A stretch of 64,000 bases of DNA from Brevundimonas sp. Root1279. GTDB taxonomy: Bacteria > Pseudomonadota > Alphaproteobacteria > Caulobacterales > Caulobacteraceae. Both the position numbers and the translations under genes were made by a program. The stretch spans positions 186,001 through 250,000 of the forward strand of contig NZ_LMEB01000010.1 in assembly GCF_001425945.1 (NCBI RefSeq), read 5' to 3'. This document shows positions 1 through 10,920 of this stretch, one piece after another. Each line of letters starts with the position of its first letter. Position 1 is the stretch's first letter. A model generated the notes under the pieces. It saw only the letters and a program-made list of their open reading frames with translations. It ran no database searches and was not told the origin of the DNA.

Positions 1-297
1 CACGTCGGCCAGGAACAGGTTCATGGCGGTGACCCGTTGGACCAGCCCGGCCTCCAGCGTCGCCCATTCCGCCGCGCCGATGATGCGCGGCACCACGTCG
101 AACGGGATCAGCCGCTCGCTGGAGTCGGCGTCGCCATAGACGGCGAAGGTGATGCCCATGCGGCGGAAGAACAGCTCGGCCTGTCGTGAGCGCGCCTGCA
201 GCAGGCCGTCTGGCGCGTCCGCCAGCCATTTGGCCAGGCCGCGATAGCTCCGACGGACCGCGCCCGTCCCGTCACCTGACATCTCGTCGAAGGCCAT
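1..297 (-). CDS. Circularly permuted ATP-grasp protein, N-terminal part (cut by window edge)
   Basis: The 99 visible codons are the amino end of a protein whose remainder lies beyond base 1. The start is ATG at 297 and the reading frame is open to the edge. The opening MAFDEM, the block with ITFAVYGD (about residues 49-56), RLIPFDVVPRI and the segment ending MNLFLADV are what I know from circularly permuted type-2 ATP-grasp proteins (DUF404/DUF407), which are normally about 470-500 residues and sit beside alpha-E (DUF403) and transglutaminase-like genes in putative peptide-synthesis clusters. Those partners would be outside this window. The gene diverges from the Tyr/Arg-rich gene starting at 466, with 168 bases between them. 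Family call is by recalled sequence pattern; substrate unknown. Confidence 0.8.
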   Translation of the reverse strand, partial: MAFDEMSGDGTGAVRRSYRGLAKWLADAPDGLLQARSRQAELFFRRMGITFAVYGDADSSERLIPFDVVPRIIGAAEWATLEAGLVQRVTAMNLFLADV

Positions 298-465
298 GCC
301 GCTCCCTTGTCGGTAATGGATCACCGTGGCCCGGATGGCGGCGCCCGCGCAACTGCTATGTGTCGGATTCGCAAAGGCCGCTGACACCTTCGTGAGATCG
401 CGTGAGATCAGGAACCGGCTCGGCGTCGGCCTGTTTTTCGGACCCCAACCCGTGGAGGCCGATCA

Positions 466-1218
466 ATGCAGAACCCCTTCCGACACCAAGGTCCGGACGA
501 CCATCAGCGCGAAACCGACGAACGCCGCTGGGAAGCCCGCGACCAACGCTTCGACGAGAACCGGAGCTGGGGCTACGGCGGCGGCGACGGCGGCCGGACC
601 GCCGAAGCCTATGGCCGTCACCAGGCCCAGGACCAGGAACGCTATCGCGCCCAGGCCCGCGGCGAGTGGTCGCCCGGCGGCCGGGAGCGCGACTTTGGCC
701 GCGGCCAGCCGACCTATTCGGCCGACTACGGCTCGCAGCGCGACGACTGGTACGGTCAGGCCAGCCCGCGTCATGACGTCCGCGACCGCGAAATGAGCCG
801 CCGCGACTTCGCCCAGAACGACTTCGGCTACCGCCAAGGCGGCGACTATGGCCGCTCCCAAGGCTACGGCCGCAGCGACTATCGCGGCTATTCCAGCCAG
901 GGCTACACCCCCGGCGCCGACATCTGGCGCGGCGGCGGCCGGGACGTCGAGGGCCGCGGCCGCTCGCTCCACTCGCAGCACGACTTCGAGCCGGACTACC
1001 TGCACTGGCGCGAGCAGCAGCTGCAGAACCTCGACCGCGACTATGACGAATGGCGCCATGAGCGGCGGCAGAAGTTCTCCGCCGATTTCGACACCTGGCG
1101 GCAAAGTCGGCCGCGCACCGAAGCCTCCGGCGAGCCTCGAACGCCCGCCGACAACCCCATTGTCGGCGACGTCTCTGACGGCGGCGTCGGCAGTCAGCAC
1201 GACGCCAAGAAACGCTGA
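466..1218 (+). CDS. Gly/Tyr/Arg-rich low-complexity protein with a conserved charged C-terminal module
   Basis: This encodes 250 residues. Residues 1-160 are a low-complexity, highly charged tract rich in Gly, Tyr, Arg, Asp and Ser with many aromatic-spaced SY/GY pairs. Around residues 175-220 comes an ordered-looking segment (DYLHWREQQLQNLDRDYDEW, then a WR-rich stretch) that resembles the C-terminal module of SWFGD-type proteins seen in Alphaproteobacteria; that resemblance is from memory. There is no signal peptide or membrane segment, so a cytoplasmic location is inferred. The start is supported by GGAGG seven bases before ATG. A strong terminator follows at 1249-1278. Function unknown; disorder-driven assembly or stress-related binding is possible but unproven. 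Confidence 0.7.
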   Translation: MQNPFRHQGPDDHQRETDERRWEARDQRFDENRSWGYGGGDGGRTAEAYGRHQAQDQERYRAQARGEWSPGGRERDFGRGQPTYSADYGSQRDDWYGQASPRHDVRDREMSRRDFAQNDFGYRQGGDYGRSQGYGRSDYRGYSSQGYTPGADIWRGGGRDVEGRGRSLHSQHDFEPDYLHWREQQLQNLDRDYDEWRHERRQKFSADFDTWRQSRPRTEASGEPRTPADNPIVGDVSDGGVGSQHDAKKR

Positions 1219-1248
1219 CCCCTCCCCCAGCGCCTTGACGTGACGAAA

Positions 1249-1278
1249 GGGCCCGGTGTTCGCACCGGGCCCTTTTTT
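1249..1278. terminator. Rho-independent terminator between convergent genes
   Basis: A perfect 10-bp GC-rich stem (1249-1258 pairing with 1263-1272) closed by a TTCG tetraloop is followed by six T residues. It ends the Tyr/Arg-rich gene. On the other strand the stem is preceded by an A-run complement, so it may also stop the converging CYTH gene, whose stop codon is at 1298. Confidence 0.9.
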
Positions 1279-1297
1279 ACCGCGTCAAAGTCCTCGG

Positions 1298-1840
1298 CTA
1301 GTCCGCGTGGCCATCCGGAAGTCCATCCACCACCAGCATGCCGCCGGTATATCGCACGTCGTCGGTGACCTCCCGGACGGCGAACTCGGGCATCGGGTAG
1401 CGTTCCATGGCTTCGAGAGTCTCGAACTCGGCCTCGGCCATGATCAGGCCGCTCAACGCCCCCTCGAACACGTCCACGAAAACGTCCGCGCCATCGATTT
1501 TGCCGAGCGAGTGACGGGTCTTCTGCAGCGTGCGCCCCGGCAGGGTTGAGAGGAGCCGGTACTCCTGAGGCGAAAGGTAGATCGACGTCAGCAAGCGAAC
1601 GGCCGGGGTGACATCCGCCTTCCGACCAAGGCGGAGCATCCGGGCGCCGCCGCCGACCGCGACGGCTTCGCGCAACCGGAGCTGTGTGCCCTCCACATAC
1701 AAGTCTGTGTAAACCTCGGCGCTTACGACCCGCTCGAACGGCACGCTCTTGCAGAGCCAGCGTCTCTCGCGCTCCACCCATGCATATTTTGATTTGGGCC
1801 AACCCAGGGCGGCGGCCGTCGCTTGATCGATCTCGGACAC
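1298..1840 (-). CDS. CYTH domain protein (triphosphate tunnel metalloenzyme-like)
   Basis: The protein has the CYTH pattern of alternating charged strand residues: VERERRWL near the N-terminus replaces the usual ExExK strand, followed by KTRHSLG and a C-terminal strand with EAEFETLEAMERYPMPEFAV. CYTH proteins hydrolyse or bind triphosphates (class IV adenylate cyclase, thiamine triphosphatase, inorganic triphosphatase); the substrate here is unknown. The start is uncertain. GTG at 1840 has GAGG placed six bases upstream, whereas ATG at 1846 sits directly against the GAGG and longer in-frame starts (to 2008) would add an unrelated Pro/Ser-rich leader. GTG gives 180 residues, close to single-domain CYTH proteins. 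Confidence 0.75.
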   Translation of the reverse strand: MSEIDQATAAALGWPKSKYAWVERERRWLCKSVPFERVVSAEVYTDLYVEGTQLRLREAVAVGGGARMLRLGRKADVTPAVRLLTSIYLSPQEYRLLSTLPGRTLQKTRHSLGKIDGADVFVDVFEGALSGLIMAEAEFETLEAMERYPMPEFAVREVTDDVRYTGGMLVVDGLPDGHAD

Positions 1841-2288
1841 AGGCATCCTCGTTGATAAGGTCAAGCCTAGAGGACGATAGACCCGCGTTCCATCCTCGGA
1901 GATCCGCCGGGGCATGGGCGACCCGGCGATAAGCCCTAGTTGCGCCGGTGGTGGAGCGCCCCCCCGTTCGTATTGGGTCATCCCTCTGCAAGCGCTCGAC
2001 GAGGGCACGGGTAGGCAGCCTGCCCGGAGTTGCGACGTCTCAGGCAGGCTGCCGGACCCCCGGATATGCTCAGGCGGTCAGCGGCGGCCTCGGTTGGGGG
2101 GTCAGCCTTCCGCTGAGACCAGCTTCCCGGATAGGTGGTCCAGGGACAAGGCAGCCAAAGGTCCTAGTACCCCTGGCCGCGATCCCGCACTGCGTCCAAG
2201 CAAGGTCGTAGCTGGCGAACGCTCCTCTGTTGCGCCCGCCTTCTTGGCTGGACGTCGAGTCCGACGCCGCCATTCCACGACTTTTGCC
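1841..2288. other. Intergenic region without a recognisable gene
   Basis: About 450 bases separate the CYTH start from the end of the S9D peptidase, both on the minus strand. It holds the CYTH upstream region and possibly the terminator/3' region of the peptidase. Reading frames across it on both strands look like random translations of GC-rich DNA; I saw no RNA gene, clear hairpin with T-run or repeat. Confidence 0.5.
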
Positions 2289-4724
<2,436 letters not shown>

Positions 4725-4792
4725 GAGTTTCGATCCCCGATGACTCGCCCCCGATGGAGCGCGGGCACGCTAGGGGCCCAGCTTGACCGGGG

Positions 4793-5605
4793 TCAAGGAC
4801 GCGAAGGCCGCACCGTCGTCGCGCCGGTCAGCGCATAGCAGCTGGCCCGCGTCGGCCGCCGCCCCTGAGGATCCCCATAGGCCGCCCGCACCGAACAGAT
4901 ATCCGCCACGCTCAGCTCGCCTTTCCAGCGCGCGGGGTTGCAGTAGTTCATGATCGAGGCCGCGTCGTAATAGGTCTCGTCCGCGACCACGGCCTCAGGC
5001 GTCCGCATCCGCGCCACGCACTCCGGCGCACGCGGGCTGACGTGGTCGTGGCTGAAGCCGAGAGCGTGGCCCAGCTCGTGCACCGCGTCGGCCTGGAAGC
5101 AGCCGTCCCGCCCGATGGTCCCGCGGCGCCCGCAGATGCGGTTGGTGACCAGGTATTCGGCGTTCAGGGTGATGGTCCCCCCGCGCACCAGATTGACACC
5201 CAGGTGGGTCGATGAGGCGAACAGCTCCGGATCATGGACGATGCGGATCGGGATGCGGCGGTTCGGCCCCGTGGTCGGGCTGTCCGCGCAGTCCAGGCGG
5301 ATGTCGAAATCGACCTTCGCCACCGCTTCCCAGGTCGCGGCGGCGGCCATCACCTTGTCCCGCGCCCAGGCGTCATCCTCGGTCGGCGACGCGAAGCACA
5401 TCGGCACCAGTCCGCCCGGCCAGACGTCGGCCTCGTCCGGCGGCGGAGCCAGCGGCGGCGGCGGCGGCGGCGGCGGTGGAGGGGGCGGCGGTGGAGGCGG
5501 CGGCACGTAGACGGGCGGCGGCTCCTGGAACAGCGAACAGGCCGCCATCGGCGCGGCGGCCCCGAGCACGGCGAGCAGGACGAGCAGGATCCGGATCAGC
5601 TTCAT
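4793..5605 (-). CDS. Polyproline lipoprotein zinc metalloprotease (matrixin/M57-like metzincin)
   Basis: The protein (270 residues) starts with a lipoprotein signal whose lipobox is MAAC, making Cys23 the lipid anchor. A run of exactly 17 prolines (residues 35-51) forms a stiff spacer. The globular part carries HELGHALGFSHD, the metzincin zinc site HExxHxxGxxH, followed by SIMNY as the probable Met-turn; several Cys residues could form disulfides. These features indicate a membrane-tethered periplasmic or surface protease. The start codon ATG overlaps the TGA of the tyrosinase gene by four bases, so the two are translationally coupled. An inferred job is processing of the co-produced tyrosinase or another envelope protein; no substrate is visible. 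Translating 17 prolines should depend on EF-P. Confidence 0.85.
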   Translation of the reverse strand: MKLIRILLVLLAVLGAAAPMAACSLFQEPPPVYVPPPPPPPPPPPPPPPPPLAPPPDEADVWPGGLVPMCFASPTEDDAWARDKVMAAAATWEAVAKVDFDIRLDCADSPTTGPNRRIPIRIVHDPELFASSTHLGVNLVRGGTITLNAEYLVTNRICGRRGTIGRDGCFQADAVHELGHALGFSHDHVSPRAPECVARMRTPEAVVADETYYDAASIMNYCNPARWKGELSVADICSVRAAYGDPQGRRPTRASCYALTGATTVRPSRP

Positions 5606-6939
5606 GCCCAGCGGGTCTCCGTAAGGGTCAGCTCCAGCTCCAGCCAGGCCGCCTGGGCCTCCGGACGACCGGCTTCGGGCGCCAGGTCCTCGGCCGAGAC
5701 CGCGATGGTCGCCGCCCCGCCCTCATAGGCCAGCAGGTTCAGCACCTCCTCGCCGAAGCGGAAGGGCGCGATGTAGTCGCCACGATGGTGATGATGCTCG
5801 CCCGGTTCGGCCACGTGCACGAACGTCGGGGTCGAGCCCAGCGACCGCTCCCGCGCGCCCGCCGCCAGCCGGATCTCCAGCGAGCGGTCCGCCAGGTTCT
5901 CGCTGCGGGCGTAGGCGGCCTGCCCGATCCCGGCGATCATCAGGGTGTCGTCCGCTTCGCGCATGCGCGCCACGGCCTCCTCGGGCAGGGTCAGCCGCAA
6001 CCGTCCCTCCCCCGGCGCGGCCTCGGCGCGAACCCGATACACCGTCTCCCCCAGCGGCTCGCGCCGGGTCGCCCCGGGCGGCCCCATCTCGGGGGCGTTG
6101 AACACCGGGAAGGGATAGAGCCGCTCGAAGCCGAAGCCGAGCGCCGCAATATCAAGCGTCGAGCTCACCGCCTGCGCCGCCGCCGGCTTCCCTTCGGTGT
6201 CGACATAGCCGGTCAGCGGCGTCGCCAGCCATTCGGCCGGATAGACCGACCGGTCCCGCATCGCCTGCCAGGTCGCCCAGACGCGGTCGATGTTGCAGTG
6301 GTGCAGCCAAAACATCGGGTCCGCCGTCGCCGTGGCCGGGTTCTTCATCAGCCCGCCGACGAGCTGATGGATGTGGTTGTGGGCATAGGCGTCGACCATG
6401 CCCGCGCCCTCCGGCAACCGGCCGCAGAAGGTCGTGAAGTCGTCCGACGCCAGATTGGCCGAGTACTCGGACGTGGCCCATCGCGCCGTGGCGAAGTCCA
6501 GCTCAGCCACCCCCTTCGCCCGGTTGCGCTCATACAGCGGCGAGGCGCTGTCGGTGATCCACGACGGCAGGAAACGATCCTCCTGCCAGTCCCAATAGGG
6601 CATGGCGAACGTCTCATGCCCGGTCAGATTGGCGATGATCTGCTCGAGGTGGAGAAGCTGCAGCCGGTGCCAGGGCAGGAAGAGGGCGTTGCCGTGCTGG
6701 GCCTCGCTGGCGTGCAGGCGGAACTGGCGCTGCCACGACAGGCCGTCCGAGCGGCGCTTCATGGCCCGCACGCCCTCGCCGAAGGCGACCACGTCGTCGC
6801 TGGTCGCGGTCAGGCTGGATACGCCGCGCCGCACGCGCTTGCCGGCCAAGGGAGAACTCTGGGCCGAGACCCCGCCTGCCGCCGCTGCTGCCAGCAAGGC
6901 TGCGCCGCACGCGAGCGCCGATCGCCGATCCAGTCTCAT
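5602..6939 (-). CDS. Exported tyrosinase-family type-3 copper protein
   Basis: This 445-residue protein begins with a Tat-like signal (DRRSALACG followed by an alanine-rich core to about residue 27). The CuA site is represented by His76, His82 and the FLPWHR motif (His91); CuB by AHNHIHQLVGG (His187, His191) and DPMFWLHHCNID (His214). Tyrosinases and catechol oxidases use such paired coppers to oxidise phenols to quinones. The C-terminal 200 residues form an extra domain containing an HHHH tract (about residues 385-395), which may bind metal. ATG at 6939 was chosen over an in-frame TTG nine bases upstream. It is the first gene of a two-gene unit with the polyproline metalloprotease. No separate copper chaperone was seen. 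Confidence 0.88.
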   Translation of the reverse strand: MRLDRRSALACGAALLAAAAAGGVSAQSSPLAGKRVRRGVSSLTATSDDVVAFGEGVRAMKRRSDGLSWQRQFRLHASEAQHGNALFLPWHRLQLLHLEQIIANLTGHETFAMPYWDWQEDRFLPSWITDSASPLYERNRAKGVAELDFATARWATSEYSANLASDDFTTFCGRLPEGAGMVDAYAHNHIHQLVGGLMKNPATATADPMFWLHHCNIDRVWATWQAMRDRSVYPAEWLATPLTGYVDTEGKPAAAQAVSSTLDIAALGFGFERLYPFPVFNAPEMGPPGATRREPLGETVYRVRAEAAPGEGRLRLTLPEEAVARMREADDTLMIAGIGQAAYARSENLADRSLEIRLAAGARERSLGSTPTFVHVAEPGEHHHHRGDYIAPFRFGEEVLNLLAYEGGAATIAVSAEDLAPEAGRPEAQAAWLELELTLTETRWA

Positions 6940-7038
6940 GCCCCTCAAGCCCCTCAGCCTTCGGCCGAACCCTTCACGACTCCGTCGGCGGTGTCGAGCC
7001 CGGGTCCTGCCCGCTGAACCGCGCCTTGCGCGCCGCCA

Positions 7039-7968
7039 TCAGCGGAAGACCGTCCCCACCTTAAGAACGGCGAGAGCGTCCTCAAAGGCTGGCGGCACGG
7101 TACCTCCCAGAGGTAGCTTGGCGATCTCGGACTGGCTCATTCTCCTCGCCTTCACCACGAAGCTCTCGCCGGGTTCCGGTAAAGGACTTGCGGCGGGCCA
7201 AAGTACGAGCAGGTTCTCGTGCGGCGGTGGCATTGGGTAACGTGTTGCCAAGAATAGGTGGGTTCCGCCGTCGTCCGACCTAGTCCCTAAGATTTCATCC
7301 CCCACCCTCGTGAGTTCGAGCGGCGCAAGATCCACCAACGGGTCCAACATTTCCAAGTTCGACGTGGCCAACAAGCGAGCATCCTGTCGATCCTTGGCCT
7401 CATAGATCGTCACCGGCGGTTCATCGCGGATCTGAATCTCCACGCGCGAAACGCCTTTGGTGATAGCGGCGCTCATCAGCGCTTCAATTGCATGAGTAAT
7501 GTTGCCATCCCTGAGCGCGCTGGCGCCGACCGAAATCTGAGTCGCGCTAAAACCCGGATTGTCAGCAACCAATCTCTGGACCTCGAGTGGTGAGGTACCG
7601 ATTTTGCGGCGGAACATGTCAACCAACGCATACTTTCCACCAAAGATGATCGTGAAGATGTCGACCGCTGAGCCGATCAGATCACTTTCATTAATGAGCA
7701 TTGAGCGAAGGTTTCCCAACGCCGCCTGGGCGATTGGAAGAACACTTTGCGCGGAAATCGCGTGGTGCAGTACGATCTCTAAGCTGACCTTTCGGGGAGC
7801 TACAACAAAGTAGAACTCAACCCTAGCGTTTAGCCCGATCTCGTTAGCAAACCACCGAAAACAATCGGACATAGCACTGGTGATCGCAGCGACTTTGGCC
7901 GGCGCGACATCTGGCACAGCGCCCGGGTGAGCGCCATGAAATCTGATTATCGTCAGTTCGTTCTTCAA
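7039..7968 (-). CDS. Uncharacterised protein, AT-richer than its surroundings
   Basis: I do not recognise this family. The frame is open further upstream to 8238, but that would overlap the neighbouring gene by 121 bases in another frame. TTG at 7968, preceded by GGCGAGGA with seven bases of spacing, is a better start and gives 309 residues beginning MKNELTIIRF. The central part (about residues 85-150) has hydrophobic helices with a possible amphipathic or membrane-associated stretch; the C-terminal half is mixed alpha/beta with many acidic residues. There is no signal peptide. Base composition is visibly less GC-rich and codon use less biased than the flanking operon, suggesting recent acquisition. 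It lies 149 bases downstream of the O-acylation operon. Confidence 0.65.
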   Translation of the reverse strand: MKNELTIIRFHGAHPGAVPDVAPAKVAAITSAMSDCFRWFANEIGLNARVEFYFVVAPRKVSLEIVLHHAISAQSVLPIAQAALGNLRSMLINESDLIGSAVDIFTIIFGGKYALVDMFRRKIGTSPLEVQRLVADNPGFSATQISVGASALRDGNITHAIEALMSAAITKGVSRVEIQIRDEPPVTIYEAKDRQDARLLATSNLEMLDPLVDLAPLELTRVGDEILGTRSDDGGTHLFLATRYPMPPPHENLLVLWPAASPLPEPGESFVVKARRMSQSEIAKLPLGGTVPPAFEDALAVLKVGTVFR

Positions 7969-8117
7969 GTTTAATCCTCGCCGTAACAGTCGCTTAGCCG
8001 CCTCCAGCGCAGCATTCGCCTGTACAGGTGCCTGGTGATTGTTCGTGCCAGACCACCCCTGATTCACAGAAGCCCGCAAGAGCGAGGGGCCGGGCCAGGT
8101 ATCAAATCCGCCGGGCA

Positions 8118-8609
8118 CTAGGTTGCGGGTGCCGCAGCTTCCTGACCGACAAAGCGAGCCTCGCGCGCCGCCTGCCACAGCTCGCGCGTCCCCTGCCGCG
8201 GCTGGTCGACGCCGAACACCGCCAGTTGGTCGACCCACACCTCCGACAGCTGCCGCACCGTGTCCGGGACCCAGCCCGCCGGCTGTTGCCGCGACCAGTT
8301 CAGCGGCGACACCGCATTGAACACCAGCAGAAACACCGTCGCTGTCAGGATGGTCCAGCTGGTCCAGCGCCGCTCGCGCGCCGCCACCCCCTCGTCGTCC
8401 AGCGGCGGGGCCGGCGGAAAGGCGAAGCGGCCCAGCGCCACCAGAGCGTTGTCGCGCGTCGGCAGGTCGTGGGCGTTGGCCGTCTCCATCCAGTCGCTGG
8501 GCGGATCGGCGGGCGTCTCCATTTCGAGCCCCAGCGGCGGGAACGGCGAGTCCCCGTTGTGGACCGGGAAGGGCCCGGGCGGTTCGTGATTGTCCCTGTC
8601 GTCGGTCAT
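8118..8609 (-). CDS. Small single-span membrane protein of the O-acylation operon
   Basis: This 163-residue protein has a proline-rich cytoplasmic N-terminal half (residues 1-80), one clear transmembrane helix (about residues 84-103, TSWTILTATVFLLVFNAV) and a C-terminal part predicted outside the membrane. No known domain was recognised. It starts 15 bases downstream of the MBOAT gene stop on the same strand and is the last gene of that operon, so an accessory role in polysaccharide O-acylation (complex assembly or anchoring) is inferred purely from context. Confidence 0.7.
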   Translation of the reverse strand: MTDDRDNHEPPGPFPVHNGDSPFPPLGLEMETPADPPSDWMETANAHDLPTRDNALVALGRFAFPPAPPLDDEGVAARERRWTSWTILTATVFLLVFNAVSPLNWSRQQPAGWVPDTVRQLSEVWVDQLAVFGVDQPRQGTRELWQAAREARFVGQEAAAPAT

Positions 8610-8624
8610 CGCGGGTCCAACGTC

Positions 8625-10040
8625 CTAGAACTGGAAATAGATGAAGGGGGCCACGCCCTCGGGCCGCACCGCCTCGACCAGCAGGATGGCCGCCCCGATC
8701 AGCAGGCCCAGGGTGATCGCCGGCGCGGTCTTCAGCCGTTCGGCCAGCCCCTCGACCGCCCGCGGCGGCAGCCAGTGCATGGCCAGTCCGGCGATGATCA
8801 GGCCGAGCAACAGCGGCGTCAGCATCTGCACCGGCCCGGCCCGCGTCAGCCCCTCCAGCATGGCCATGGCCAGCTCGAAACTCTCGGCCCGGAACAGGAT
8901 CCAGCCCAGGCAGACGATGTGGAAGGTGACCAGCACCCCGATGGCCGGGTGGATCACGCGCCGGCCGCCGAACGCCTCGCGCCCCAGCCGCTCAATCACT
9001 TGCACTCCGCCGTGCAGCGCGCCCCAGGCCAGGAAGGTCAGGGCCGCCCCGTGCCACAGCCCGCCCAGCACCATGGTGATGAAGACGTTGACGCAGGAAG
9101 CGATCAGCCCCTTCCGTCCCCCGCCCAGCGGCACATACAGGTAGTCGCGCAGCCAGCTGGACAGGCTGATGTGCCAGCGCCGCCAGAACTGCTGCATCGA
9201 GCTGGCCCGGTACGGCTGGTCGAAATTGCGCGGGAAGGAGTAGCCCAGCAGGGCCGCCACCCCGATGGCGATGTCCGAATAGGCCGAGAAGTCGCAGTAG
9301 ATCTGGATGGCGTAGCCATAGACTGCCGCGGCCACGTCGATCGCGCTGTAGGCGGACGGATCGAAGAACACCGGGTCGACCAGGTGGATCGACAGCTCCG
9401 AGGCGATCACCGTCTTCTTGAACAGGCCCCAGACGATCAGCAGCAGGCCGTGGGTGGCCATCTCGCGCGTCAGGCGCGGCGTCCGGTCGAATTGGGGCAG
9501 CAGATCCGAGGCCCGCACGATCGGTCCCGCCACCAGGTGCGGGAAGAAGCTCATCAGCAGCATGACGTCGAGCAGGCTCTTGGCCGGCGGCGTCTTTCCG
9601 CGGTGCACGTCGACGACGTAGCTGATGCCCTGGAAGGTGAAGAACGAAATCCCGACCGGCAGGACGATCTGCAGCAGCGGCAGGTCCCGCTCCCAACCGA
9701 ACCGGGCCAGCAGCTCCCCGGCCTCCTGCACGAAGAAGCCGTAGTATTTGAAGAAGCCGAGGATCAGCAGATTGACCGCGACGCCCAGTCCGACCAGCCA
9801 GGCCCGCCGGGCCTCTGCCCCCTCCCGCTCCATCTTGCGCGCGATCAGGGCCGCGATGGCCCAGTTCAGCACCGCCGAGGCGATCAGCAGTCCGACGAAG
9901 CGCCAATCCCACTGGGCGTAGAAGAACCAACTGGCCAGCAGCAGGAACAGCTTGCGCCGCCCGTTCTCGCGATCCAGCGACCAGGCGACGAAATAGACGA
10001 ACAGGAAGAAGACGCCGAAGGCGAGCGTGGGGAACAGCAC
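8625..10040 (-). CDS. MBOAT family O-acyltransferase (AlgI/DltB-like)
   Basis: The 471-residue protein has about ten hydrophobic segments and the MBOAT landmarks: an FSAYSDIAIG segment, FNRPW-like NFDQPYRASS, FWRRWHISLSSWLRDYLYVPLGG, and LGGLWHGAALTF containing the conserved histidine of the active site. Family members move an acetyl group from a cytoplasmic donor across the membrane onto polysaccharide such as alginate, cellulose or peptidoglycan. GTG at 10040 was chosen: it overlaps the TAG of the upstream SGNH gene in TAGTG and has GGGAG nine bases before it, and it gives an N-terminus (MLFPTLAFGVFFLF) typical of AlgI. An upstream ATG-like start at 10076 would intrude into the preceding gene. 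The acceptor polymer is unknown. Confidence 0.9.
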   Translation of the reverse strand: MLFPTLAFGVFFLFVYFVAWSLDRENGRRKLFLLLASWFFYAQWDWRFVGLLIASAVLNWAIAALIARKMEREGAEARRAWLVGLGVAVNLLILGFFKYYGFFVQEAGELLARFGWERDLPLLQIVLPVGISFFTFQGISYVVDVHRGKTPPAKSLLDVMLLMSFFPHLVAGPIVRASDLLPQFDRTPRLTREMATHGLLLIVWGLFKKTVIASELSIHLVDPVFFDPSAYSAIDVAAAVYGYAIQIYCDFSAYSDIAIGVAALLGYSFPRNFDQPYRASSMQQFWRRWHISLSSWLRDYLYVPLGGGRKGLIASCVNVFITMVLGGLWHGAALTFLAWGALHGGVQVIERLGREAFGGRRVIHPAIGVLVTFHIVCLGWILFRAESFELAMAMLEGLTRAGPVQMLTPLLLGLIIAGLAMHWLPPRAVEGLAERLKTAPAITLGLLIGAAILLVEAVRPEGVAPFIYFQF

Positions 10041-10918
10041 TAGCGGATGCTCCCAGGGCCCTGGCTCGCCTTCCACGCGTCATAGGCCGCCAGCAGATCG
10101 TCGGCGAGGACGCCGCCGATCCAGTCGGCGCCGGCGGCGGTGAAATGCACCCGATCGCCGCGCATGAAGGGGTCGGCCCTCAAAGCCAGCCGGTCCGCCG
10201 AACAATCCCCGCCCATACGCCCGTGCCAGTCCCAGAACGCCACACCCAGCTCGGCGGCGACCCGGCGCTGCACGTCCCGCACCACCGCCAGATTGGCGGG
10301 CGGCGCGCGCAGGCCGTCGGCGGAACAGCCACCGCCGGACCCGGTGCGCAAGGCGTCCGGCGCGCCGAGGATCAGCACCGCCGCCCCATCCTTGCGCAGG
10401 CCCTCGACCTGATTGCGCAGCAGGGCCTCGAACACGACCGGGTCCAGCCCGTCGTCGAACCCGTCGTTGGTGCCGAAGGCGAGGATAGTCAGCACGGCGG
10501 ACCCCGCGGACGGCAGGGCCGGCTTGCCGGTCGCAAAGCCGGTCAGGGTGGCCCCGACCTCGCCGGCCTCGATCAGGCGCACGCCCGGTGCGTCGATCGG
10601 CTCGGGGGCGTCCGCCGTCAGCATCGCGCCGTAGCCGAAACGCATCTGCAGCCGCGCGCGCAGCTTGCCGGAGATCTTGCCGCCCGCCGTGTGGCTGTCG
10701 CCCGCCTGCAGGATCAGCACCGGCGTCTTGCGCTCGCCGGCCTCGGTCGCCGCCAGGGCCTCGAACAGAGGCGTCAGCCCCGCTGAGCCGCACATGCCGC
10801 CCGGACAGATCGAAGTCCCCACCGGCCCGCGATCAAGGTCCGCATAGGCGACTTCTTGCGCCGCCGCGCCCGTTGCGGTCAGAACCCCCGCGAAAATGAG
10901 CGCCCCCGCCCGGTTCAT
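10040..10918 (-). CDS. Exported SGNH/GDSL hydrolase-fold protein, probable O-acyltransferase partner
   Basis: This 292-residue protein has a signal peptide (residues 1-20, ending GAAA) and the SGNH blocks: GDSH with Ser75, FGTND with Asn151, and DRVH with Asp255 and His258. In polysaccharide O-acetylation systems, periplasmic SGNH proteins such as AlgJ, AlgX or PatB accept the acetyl group moved by the MBOAT protein and place it on the sugar, or remove it. The gene sits between a DUF459 SGNH gene (two bases upstream) and the MBOAT gene (one-base overlap downstream), which supports such a partnership. Several Cys residues (about 38, 43, 198, 239) may form disulfides. Transferase versus esterase activity cannot be told from sequence. 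Confidence 0.85.
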   Translation of the reverse strand: MNRAGALIFAGVLTATGAAAQEVAYADLDRGPVGTSICPGGMCGSAGLTPLFEALAATEAGERKTPVLILQAGDSHTAGGKISGKLRARLQMRFGYGAMLTADAPEPIDAPGVRLIEAGEVGATLTGFATGKPALPSAGSAVLTILAFGTNDGFDDGLDPVVFEALLRNQVEGLRKDGAAVLILGAPDALRTGSGGGCSADGLRAPPANLAVVRDVQRRVAAELGVAFWDWHGRMGGDCSADRLALRADPFMRGDRVHFTAAGADWIGGVLADDLLAAYDAWKASQGPGSIR

Positions 10919-10920
10919 CC

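Noticed and set aside
8118..8238. Longer form of the unknown gene at 7039, starting at 8238
   Set aside because: It would overlap the small membrane protein in another frame. The added N-terminus is Arg/Gly-rich noise and the TTG at 7968 has a good ribosome-binding site.
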